Shown here: one piece after another, positions 1-4,667 of the stretch
How positions within the stretch are numbered: position 1 is the stretch's first letter
Layout: every line of letters begins with the position of its first letter
DNA from: Thermoplasmata archaeon
GTDB lineage: Archaea; Thermoplasmatota; Thermoplasmata; Thermoplasmatales; Thermoplasmataceae
Assembly (NCBI GenBank): GCA_021850745.1
Contig: JAJZKX010000128.1
Coordinates: 1 to 6,021, forward strand
Direction of reading: 5' to 3'
Length of the DNA stretch: 6,021 bases
Translations under genes and position numbers: made by a program
Notes under the pieces: generated by a model
What the model was told of the DNA's origin: nothing
Database searches by the model: none
What the model saw: the letters and a program-made list of their open reading frames with translations, nothing else

Positions 1-241
1 TTTGATAGAACTGGGATGTGAGTATCGAGCTTCGGCGAGATATTAAGTCCACAGTCACTAACCGACCGAATACACAATCCATGCTAATGTGATTTTGACT
101 GGCGTTTACATAATTTTATGTGCGTTACCTTTTATTTTTTTTAACATTGATTGGCATTTCAATTTTAATTTTGTAAAAATTTGAATTTACTATTTACCTG
201 TTGGCAGCTATGCTGCAAATTATATTGTTGAAGATGAAAAT
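1..241. other. AT-rich gap with ambiguous edge coding scraps
   Basis: No gene can be assigned here. Two short readings touch the left edge. On the plus strand, a frame open from base 2 ends at TAA (44-46) with tail LIELGCEYRASARY. A plus-strand T8 run at 135-142, preceded by a 14-bp palindrome (ACATAA-TT-TTATGT, 108-121), could be its terminator. On the minus strand, an ATG at 82-80 opens a frame of 27 codons that runs off the edge, and the same AT palindrome lies roughly 32 bp upstream of it, where a TATA box could be. The two overlap, so at most one is likely real. Neither fragment was recognised. The rest, up to the mrp terminator, is low-complexity A/T sequence; a small GCAGC-TAT-GCTGC hairpin (204-216) is the only other structure seen. 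Confidence 0.4.
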
Positions 242-272
242 AAAAAAAATAATGGAATCATTTTTTTCCATT
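242..272 (-). terminator. Hairpin plus T8 terminator of the mrp gene
   Basis: Read on the minus strand, the arms AATGGAA (251-257) and TTCCATT (266-272) form a 7-bp stem with an 8-nt loop that overlaps the TGA stop codon at 260-258. The stem is followed after one base by eight T residues (249-242). Archaeal RNA polymerase terminates mainly at oligo-U tracts, so the T8 run is probably the active part and the weak A/T-rich stem may be auxiliary or incidental. Confidence 0.55.
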
Positions 273-1094
273 GATTATTGTCTCGGTTATGTTTGAGAAA
301 ATTTCCTTGAGTTTTTCGTTATTGTCTACGGCAGCAAGGCCGTTATCGGCATCAGTTACTATCTGGGGAACCAGCGGAATCCTTCCAAGGAATTTCACAT
401 TATATTTCCTGGCAGCCTCTTCTCCTCCACCTGTTTTGAATACATTTATTGTTTCACCGCAGTGCGGGCATACCAGTCCACTCATGTTTTCAATCAGGCC
501 TATGACTGGAAGCTTCAGCTGGCCCGCAAAGTTAATCGCCTTCTTCGCGTCGATGAGGGCAACTTCCTGTGGAGTTATGACAATAACAATCCCGTCAGCA
601 TCCGGTACAAGCTGGGCAATTGTGAGAGCTTCATCCCCGGTTCCTGGAGGCATGTCAAGTATGACATAGTCCTTGTTGTCCCAGAACACCTCCTCCAGAA
701 ACTGCTGCAGTGCCTTATGTCTCAGGGCACCACGCCATATGACCGCTGTGTCCTCTGTGGGGAGCAGGAATCCCATAGATATTACATCCACTCCATACCT
801 GGTCTTAACTGGAATTATGCCCCGATCGTCAGCATCAACTTTCTCGCTGGCCACTCCCAGCATCTTTGGATCATCTGGCCCATTTATATCTGCATCTATG
901 AGTCCCACCTTGAGGCCATGTGATGCCATGGTGACAGCAAGGTTGACGGCTACTGTTGATTTTCCCACACCACCCTTTCCACTCATAACAAGTATGGTAT
1001 GTTTCGCACCTTTGTATTTAGTGGATTTCCCTGGTGCGGGTGTTATGATAGGTGCCGGTGGCGGTTTATTCATCTTTATAGTTCCCTGTGGCAT
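258..1094 (-). CDS. Mrp/NBP35-family iron-sulfur carrier ATPase
   Basis: This 278-aa protein belongs to the ApbC/Mrp/NBP35 group of SIMIBI P-loop NTPases, cytosolic scaffolds that bind a [4Fe-4S] cluster and pass it to apo-proteins. Residues 39-47 are the deviant Walker A motif GKGGVGKST. The DADINGPDDPKMLG segment (67-80) and the Walker B-like region ILDMPPGTGD (145-154) are family hallmarks. The cluster-binding CPHC pair lies at 209-212, following ENMSG. The length is normal for a stand-alone archaeal Mrp, and no N-terminal DUF59 domain is present. The N-terminus (about residues 9-22) is proline-rich and probably disordered. In GPDDP the second D takes the place of a residue that is usually hydrophobic or small, a minor oddity. 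The ATG at 1094 is preferred over the in-frame ATG at 1073 because a TATA-like box lies about 25 bp upstream, predicting a leaderless mRNA. The gene stands alone and is divergent from the HIT gene. Family assignment is firm; the exact client proteins cannot be inferred. Confidence 0.95.
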   Translation of the reverse strand: MPQGTIKMNKPPPAPIITPAPGKSTKYKGAKHTILVMSGKGGVGKSTVAVNLAVTMASHGLKVGLIDADINGPDDPKMLGVASEKVDADDRGIIPVKTRYGVDVISMGFLLPTEDTAVIWRGALRHKALQQFLEEVFWDNKDYVILDMPPGTGDEALTIAQLVPDADGIVIVITPQEVALIDAKKAINFAGQLKLPVIGLIENMSGLVCPHCGETINVFKTGGGEEAARKYNVKFLGRIPLVPQIVTDADNGLAAVDNNEKLKEIFSNITETIINGKK

Positions 1095-1114
1095 AGATCC
1101 AGATTGTACAAGGG

Positions 1115-1124
1115 TATTTTATGT
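1115..1124 (-). promoter_or_regulatory. TATA box of the mrp gene
   Basis: Minus-strand ACATAAAATA is centred about 25 bp upstream of the ATG at 1094. That places transcription start at or very near the start codon (leaderless). No Shine-Dalgarno sequence precedes the ATG. An 8-bp perfect palindrome TTGTACAA (1104-1111) sits between box and start. Confidence 0.55.
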
Positions 1125-1182
1125 TTGATAAGTAGGATTCTGGATCAGTATGCTCTGAATCCACAGTAATCAAGCTTCACTT

Positions 1183-1190
1183 TTTATATT
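1183..1190 (+). promoter_or_regulatory. TATA box of the HIT-family gene
   Basis: TTTATATT lies inside an A/T-rich stretch and is centred about 24 bp before the ATG at 1210. No Shine-Dalgarno sequence is visible, so a leaderless transcript is predicted. An out-of-frame ATG at 1203 would lie upstream of such a start site. Confidence 0.5.
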
Positions 1191-1209
1191 TCAATTATAT
1201 TAATGCACC

Positions 1210-1656
1210 ATGGACCGCAAATCTTGTGTCTTCTGCACTGAGATAGTGGCAAACAGAAACGCAGCTATCATTTACGAAGATGATCTTACAATGGCTTTCA
1301 TGGACAATGCTCCTGTTGAACAGGGTCATGTGCTGGTCATTCCCAAAAGCCATTATTCAAATATACTTGATATTCCGGACGACATATATTCGGCAGTTCA
1401 CCTGGTGGCCAAGAAACTTGCACCTGCGATCCTCCTTGCCATGAATGCCGATGCACTCAATATCGGCCAGAACAATGGGAGATGTGCAAACCAGAGGGTC
1501 ATGCATTACCATCTCCATGTAATTCCCAGGAAATGCGGAAGGCAGATAGAATGGATGAGAAAAATCCTCACCACTGGGGAACTGGACGAGGCATCACAGA
1601 ACATAAGGAAAATGTTTGGTGACCGGGTTGACATCTCAAAAATCAAGATTGTTTGA
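1210..1656 (+). CDS. HIT-family (histidine triad) nucleotide hydrolase
   Basis: A 148-aa histidine-triad protein. The catalytic triad HYHLHVI has H99, H101 and H103; H101 is the expected nucleophile that attacks the alpha-phosphate of nucleotide substrates such as AMP-linked phosphoramidates or dinucleoside polyphosphates. The preceding NIGQNNGR (residues about 85-92) and ANQRV match the phosphate-binding loop of the family. C6 and C9 (CVFC), with H48 in the IPKSH segment and probably H99, match the structural zinc site of zinc-containing HIT proteins. The length is typical and the fold appears complete, with no signal peptide. Residues 104-148, after VIPR, form a short C-terminal extension. 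The ATG at 1210 is supported by the upstream TATA box and by the CVFC motif lying close to the N-terminus, as usual. The gene is divergent from mrp and separated from gfcR by 113 nt with its own promoter signals, so it is probably monocistronic. The family is clear; the physiological substrate cannot be told. Confidence 0.94.
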   Translation: MDRKSCVFCTEIVANRNAAIIYEDDLTMAFMDNAPVEQGHVLVIPKSHYSNILDIPDDIYSAVHLVAKKLAPAILLAMNADALNIGQNNGRCANQRVMHYHLHVIPRKCGRQIEWMRKILTTGELDEASQNIRKMFGDRVDISKIKIV

Positions 1657-1694
1657 AACCTTTCCTGAAGAGTCTGCTTATCTGTGTAATGCAG

Positions 1695-1705
1695 GTCAGT
1701 CTGAC
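1695..1705. promoter_or_regulatory. Palindrome upstream of the gfcR promoter
   Basis: GTCAG-T-CTGAC is a perfect 5+1+5 bp inverted repeat. It sits about 9 bp before a TATA-like box (TTATAATA, 1715-1722), the usual location for an archaeal activator site. Because the gene behind it encodes a DNA-binding regulator, autoregulation is possible. There is no direct evidence of binding. Confidence 0.25.
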
Positions 1706-1714
1706 AAGACAAGG

Positions 1715-1751
1715 TTATAATAGTTAATGCTGATTTTCTTCCGATATAAAA
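1715..1751 (+). promoter_or_regulatory. Promoter region of the gfcR-lysS operon
   Basis: Two candidate TATA boxes are present. TTATAATA (1715-1722) would start transcription near 1745-1749 and give a short leader of about 20-25 nt containing GAGGT (1758-1762), a good Shine-Dalgarno match 7 nt before the ATG at 1770. ATATAAAA (1744-1751) is the stronger box but is centred only about 22 bp upstream of the ATG, so it would give a leaderless or slightly internal start. The first reading fits the Shine-Dalgarno sequence; both could be used. Confidence 0.45.
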
Positions 1752-1769
1752 GAGAATGAGGTTATTATT

Positions 1770-2366
1770 ATGAAGAGCCTTGAAGAATTGTACAAAAGAG
1801 CACTTGATCTTAAGAACAAGGGCATGGCGGATAAAGAAATTTCGACCGAACTTCACCTTTCAGTCAATACTGTCACATGGCTGCTAAGCAAGGACTTCCT
1901 GAAGGAATCCAAAGTTCAGGATGTAAAGATAGGGTGGAGGACTGCAGGTGTGTATGGAAGCAGAATAAGCAGTCTTTCAGAAATAATCGCAGATATAATA
2001 GATGAGGAATCACATATTGGGGATTTTGAAGTCTCCTCAATACTTGGTATAACAATCAACGGAATCCCCTTTGCCACAATGGTTTCTTACCTTATGGACA
2101 AGGAGCTTGTGGTCTACAGGCCTCACCCAAGTAGGAAGGAAGGGCTTTTCAGCAGCAATTTTGCCGGTGTGAGGGGGAAAAACATCGTTATTATCGATGA
2201 TGTTGCAAGCACGGGTGAGACACTGAAAAGAACAATCATGGATGTCAAATCTGAAGGCGGGAATGTGATTCTTGTTGTTGTTTTGGCATCTAAGATACAT
2301 GGAGACGAAATCATGGGCGTAAGGATCAGGTCCATAATCAGGACAAGTCTAATCGGGAGCAGTTAG
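1770..2366 (+). CDS. gfcR: GfcR-like HTH/phosphoribosyltransferase regulator
   Basis: A 198-aa protein with the two-part architecture of the archaeal 'orotate phosphoribosyltransferase-like' family that includes GfcR, a sugar-metabolism regulator of halophilic archaea. Residues about 4-41 form a helix-turn-helix ([20 protein letters not shown], followed by TVTWLLSK). Residues about 65-190 form a PRTase fold, with the PRPP-binding loop [13 protein letters not shown] at 139-151. The acidic pair D143-D144 and the following T/G residues are intact, so PRPP or nucleotide binding is plausible. [10 protein letters not shown] just before the loop is also typical of the group. Length matches the family (about 200 aa). 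The ATG at 1770 is preceded by GAGGT and gives the usual N-terminus. The stop codon is 9 nt before lysS, so the two are almost surely co-transcribed. The likely role is a ligand-sensing transcription factor rather than an enzyme of pyrimidine synthesis. Its targets in this organism are unknown; the symbol reflects family membership only. Confidence 0.87.
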   Translation: MKSLEELYKRALDLKNKGMADKEISTELHLSVNTVTWLLSKDFLKESKVQDVKIGWRTAGVYGSRISSLSEIIADIIDEESHIGDFEVSSILGITINGIPFATMVSYLMDKELVVYRPHPSRKEGLFSSNFAGVRGKNIVIIDDVASTGETLKRTIMDVKSEGGNVILVVVLASKIHGDEIMGVRIRSIIRTSLIGSS

Positions 2367-2375
2367 GTTTCATTT

Positions 2376-3890
2376 ATGCACTGGGCAGACGCACTTGTAG
2401 AAGATCTGGAAGGCAACCAGCTGGTATCAACCGGTATATCTCCATCGGGGCCGATTCACGTCGGGAACATGAGGGAAATACTTACAGGGGACATGATCTA
2501 CAAAGCCGCCAAAAAGAAGGGTCTGAATTCGAGATTCATATACCTTTGTGACGACATAGATCCACTGAGGAAGGTATACCCATTCCTTGACCAGAGTTAT
2601 TCTGCTTATGTGGGTTATCCGCTGAGCGGCATACCTGCACCGGACGGTGGCCCCTCGTATTCAGAATATTTCCTGAAGCCTTTTGTGGAAACCCTTTCCA
2701 AAATTGACGTAAATGTGGAGGTCATAAGAACCACTGGTCTTTACAGGGAAGGCCGGTTTGAAAGATCCATAAGGATTGTAGTGGAACAACGTGAAAAAAT
2801 CAGGGAAATACTGCAGGATCTCTCAGGAAGGGACCTTGAAGAGAACTGGTTCCCGTATAATCCCAGATGTGGCAGATGCGGGAGAATCAATTCAACGGTA
2901 GTCACCTCTTTTGACCTGCCTCTCATTCATTACAGATGTTCATGCGGAAACGAAGGTTCATCGGACATAAGGAAGGATGAAGGCAAAATGCCATGGAGAA
3001 TCGAATGGCCAGCCAAGTGGTTCGAACTTGGTGTAACAATAGAGCCCTTTGGAAAGGATCACGGAGCAGCAGGAGGTTCATACGACACAGGGAAGAGAAT
3101 TGCAGAGGAAGTCTTTGGCATAAAAGCCCCGGTTCCACTGATCTATGAAAGAATATTCCTGAAAGGTGTGGGTGTAATGCATTCCTCCACCGGTATATCA
3201 ATCCCTGCATCTGACATGGTTAACTACGCTCCTCCCCAGATACTGAGATTCATAATAGCCAGGAGTAATCCGGGGAGGCACATCAACTTCGATCCCGGTG
3301 CAGGTCTCCTGAACCTTGTGGACGAATTCGAAAAATACCAGAAGGCATACAACGGGCAGGAGGAAGTCAAGGACGAAGATTACCGGGAGGTCTATGAATA
3401 TTCAAGAATTGAGGGAAGGGAGAGCAGGAGCAGCATTAGCTTCCGGCATCTTGTGACACTGGTGCAGATATACACAAATCCTTCTGATCTCCTGAGGATA
3501 CTTAAAAAATCAGGTTATGCAGGGGAGACGCTTGATGACCAGATGACATGGGAAATACAGATCGCAAGGAACTGGCTTTCGAAATATGCTCCCGATGTGG
3601 TTAAATTCAGGGTCATGCCTGAAGATTACAGGGCCGATCTGGACTCAAGGGAAAAAGAGATCGTGGGTGAATTCCTGGAAAAGGCAGGAAATATAAAATG
3701 GACACCTGAGGAAATCCACAATACTGTACACGAGATCCTTAAGGAAAGAAACGTTTCCCCAAAGGAAGGATTTGGATCATTCTATAAGGTCATTATCGGC
3801 AAGGATCAGGGACCAAGGCTCGGATACTTCCTTTCCAACATGGACAGGAACTTCGTATTAAACAGGCTGAAGCATAATATATCGAACTGA
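2376..3890 (+). CDS. lysS: Class I lysyl-tRNA synthetase
   Basis: A 504-aa class I LysRS (the archaeal LysK type, unrelated in fold to the bacterial class II enzyme). It ligates lysine to tRNA-Lys using ATP in the cytoplasm. The HIGH-type motif is PIHVGN at residues 26-31, after the conserved STGISPSG. CGRC (C165, C168) and CSC (C188, C190) form an inserted zinc-binding site. GKDHGAAGGSYDTGK is the conserved active-site block upstream of the second signature. The KMSKS-equivalent loop is VMHSSTG at 267-273, lacking both lysines of the more usual KMSSSKG form. HINFDPGAGLLNLVDEFEKY then leads to the helical C-terminal anticodon-binding region. Length is normal for the family (about 500-530 aa) and no frameshift is seen. 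Translation starts 9 nt after the gfcR stop, with weak AGGT spacing as Shine-Dalgarno; no separate promoter is evident, so expression likely follows gfcR. Family assignment is firm. Confidence 0.96.
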   Translation: MHWADALVEDLEGNQLVSTGISPSGPIHVGNMREILTGDMIYKAAKKKGLNSRFIYLCDDIDPLRKVYPFLDQSYSAYVGYPLSGIPAPDGGPSYSEYFLKPFVETLSKIDVNVEVIRTTGLYREGRFERSIRIVVEQREKIREILQDLSGRDLEENWFPYNPRCGRCGRINSTVVTSFDLPLIHYRCSCGNEGSSDIRKDEGKMPWRIEWPAKWFELGVTIEPFGKDHGAAGGSYDTGKRIAEEVFGIKAPVPLIYERIFLKGVGVMHSSTGISIPASDMVNYAPPQILRFIIARSNPGRHINFDPGAGLLNLVDEFEKYQKAYNGQEEVKDEDYREVYEYSRIEGRESRSSISFRHLVTLVQIYTNPSDLLRILKKSGYAGETLDDQMTWEIQIARNWLSKYAPDVVKFRVMPEDYRADLDSREKEIVGEFLEKAGNIKWTPEEIHNTVHEILKERNVSPKEGFGSFYKVIIGKDQGPRLGYFLSNMDRNFVLNRLKHNISN

Positions 3891-3921
3891 ACACGGCTTC
3901 AGTTTCAGCCTTTAATTTTTT
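3864..3921 (+). terminator. Terminator region of the gfcR-lysS operon
   Basis: The lysS stop (3888-3890) is followed by TTTAATTTTTT (3911-3921), a T-rich tract suited to archaeal termination. Just upstream are competing inverted repeats. AGGCTGAA (3864-3871) can pair with TTCAGCCT (3904-3911), or CTGAAGC (3867-3873) with GCTTCAG (3896-3902), or GGCT with AGCC locally. The left arms lie inside the end of lysS. The T tract is the firmer part of the call. Confidence 0.5.
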
Positions 3922-3925
3922 CGAC

Positions 3926-3934
3926 AAATATATA
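3926..3934 (+). promoter_or_regulatory. TATA box of the Met-rich protein gene
   Basis: AAATATATA is centred 27 bp upstream of the ATG at 3957, and no Shine-Dalgarno sequence lies between. Together these indicate a leaderless transcript and support the chosen start. Confidence 0.6.
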
Positions 3935-3956
3935 CTCAATACGGCTCTATACATTT

Positions 3957-4520
3957 ATGATAAAACATGGTTTTGTCGAAAGGGACATAGATCCATCGGA
4001 AGTATACGATCTTGTGAAGGAACTGCTTGCAAAGGAGAATTTCAAGATAACCTCTGATGACCAGAGCAATTCAATGTACGAGATACATGCAAAAAAGTCA
4101 AACAAGGAGAGGATAGTCCTTGGAAGAGTCAGGGATGTGGACGTTGTCATTGCAGGTGACAAAGGCAAATTCGAGGTTCAGCTGCATGCAGGTATCTGGG
4201 GAAGAGACATGGCAATACCTGCAATTGAAGGCATTGCAACACTGGGGATGGCAACCGCTGCAGAGCTGCATTCAGGCCATGAGTTCGAGAAGAGGATGTG
4301 GGAGCAGATAGTCAAGAAGATAGACCCGACACTGAAAATATGCGAATATGACGGGATGCTCTTCAAGACACAGCAGGAACTTGACCAGCATATGAAAGCT
4401 CACCAGCAGCAGATGGCCGGAAATGGATCAATGATGGGAATGGGCATGATGGGCATGGGAATGATGGGTATGATGGGAATGGGCATGATGGGATTTGGCG
4501 GACCCGGGCTGTTCATCTGA
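3957..4520 (+). CDS. Unrecognised protein, finger-like motif and Met-rich tail
   Basis: A 187-aa protein of unknown function. Residues 1 to about 120 look like one mixed alpha/beta domain. The first half has alternating hydrophobic strands (RIVLGRVRDVDVVIAGD, then FEVQLHAGIWGR), followed by a small-residue/hydrophobic segment AIEGIATLGMATAAELHSG (about 88-107) that is short and interrupted by acids, so a membrane segment is doubtful. Residues 129-149 follow the exact spacing of a C2H2 zinc finger, CX2D-X12-HX3H (C129, D132, H145, H149), with aspartate where the second cysteine is expected. From 153 on the tail is made of MMGMG-type repeats (14 Met in residues 153-178) and ends GFGGPGLFI. No signal peptide is seen. 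The ATG at 3957 is supported by a well-placed TATA box. The gene lies between lysS and metG on the same strand. Coding is supported by the intact ORF and the motif; no function is claimed. A metal-binding or nucleic-acid-binding role is only a guess. Confidence 0.85.
   Translation: MIKHGFVERDIDPSEVYDLVKELLAKENFKITSDDQSNSMYEIHAKKSNKERIVLGRVRDVDVVIAGDKGKFEVQLHAGIWGRDMAIPAIEGIATLGMATAAELHSGHEFEKRMWEQIVKKIDPTLKICEYDGMLFKTQQELDQHMKAHQQQMAGNGSMMGMGMMGMGMMGMMGMGMMGFGGPGLFI
4431..4499 (+). repeat. In-frame 15-bp Met/Gly-coding tandem repeat
   Basis: Degenerate 15-bp units start at 4431, 4446, 4470 and 4485, with a short 9-bp unit at 4461. The units at 4431 and 4470 are identical (ATGATGGGAATGGGC). 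The array encodes MMGMG-like repeats in the tail of the upstream ORF. Its period keeps the reading frame, so copy number can change without breaking the gene. Confidence 0.85.
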
Positions 4521-4552
4521 TTCCTCCCTGAACAGGAAACAGGAAGCAACAC

Positions 4553-4569
4553 GGTGGGATAAATCCACC
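4553..4569 (+). terminator. Small hairpin after the Met-rich gene
   Basis: GGTGG (4553-4557) and CCACC (4565-4569) form a 5-bp G/C stem with loop GATAAAT, 32 nt after the stop codon. No T tract follows, so as an archaeal terminator it is weak. It may instead be part of a structured metG leader or be incidental. Confidence 0.2.
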
Positions 4570-4596
4570 TGTTACTGAAGGTTTGAGGATTGCAGG

Positions 4597-4654
4597 AATT
4601 CTCAAGAATTATTACCAAGTAACTTATTACAGCTTCCAGACGGAATCAATTCCG
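4597..4654 (+). promoter_or_regulatory. Cluster of small inverted repeats upstream of metG
   Basis: Three compact inverted repeats follow one another: AATTC-TCAA-GAATT (4597-4610), GTAA-CTTA-TTAC (4619-4630) and CGGAA-TCAA-TTCCG (4641-4654). The first and last share the design of a 5-bp stem with a TCAA loop and are also 14-bp near-palindromes in DNA. The last ends on the first base of the metG Shine-Dalgarno sequence. They could be operator sites or leader RNA hairpins. A possible TATA element (CTTATTAC, 4623-4630) would start transcription close to 4650, in which case they act as DNA. Confidence 0.35.
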
Positions 4655-4660
4655 GAGGTG
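4654..4660 (+). promoter_or_regulatory. Strong Shine-Dalgarno sequence of metG
   Basis: GGAGGTG is a full match to the archaeal anti-Shine-Dalgarno core and the best ribosome binding site in the window. It lies 7 nt before ATA (4668) and 4 nt before ATT (4665), but 16 nt before the first canonical in-frame start, GTG at 4677. It therefore decides against the GTG and points to a non-canonical start or a base error. Confidence 0.7.
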
Positions 4661-4667
4661 TGGTATT

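Noticed and set aside
1..100. Possible transposase or gene remnant at the left edge
   Set aside because: Fragments are too short (14 and 27 residues), mutually overlapping and not recognisable, so no gene is called.
271..1128. Three plus-strand open frames opposite mrp
   Set aside because: Shadows of the Mrp gene; no motifs, while the minus frame has Walker A, CxxC and full family length.
1873..2335. Minus-strand open frames opposite gfcR
   Set aside because: Antisense shadows; the plus frame carries HTH and PRPP motifs.
4431..4499. CRISPR-like or regulatory direct repeat array
   Set aside because: Units are contiguous without spacers, G/A-biased and in frame with a coding tail; it is a coding microsatellite-like repeat.
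4178..4618. Minus-strand frames with Met/Ile/Pro-rich repeats opposite the Met-rich tail
   Set aside because: Their repeats are the complement of the ATG/GGN repeat; no promoter or motif supports translation.
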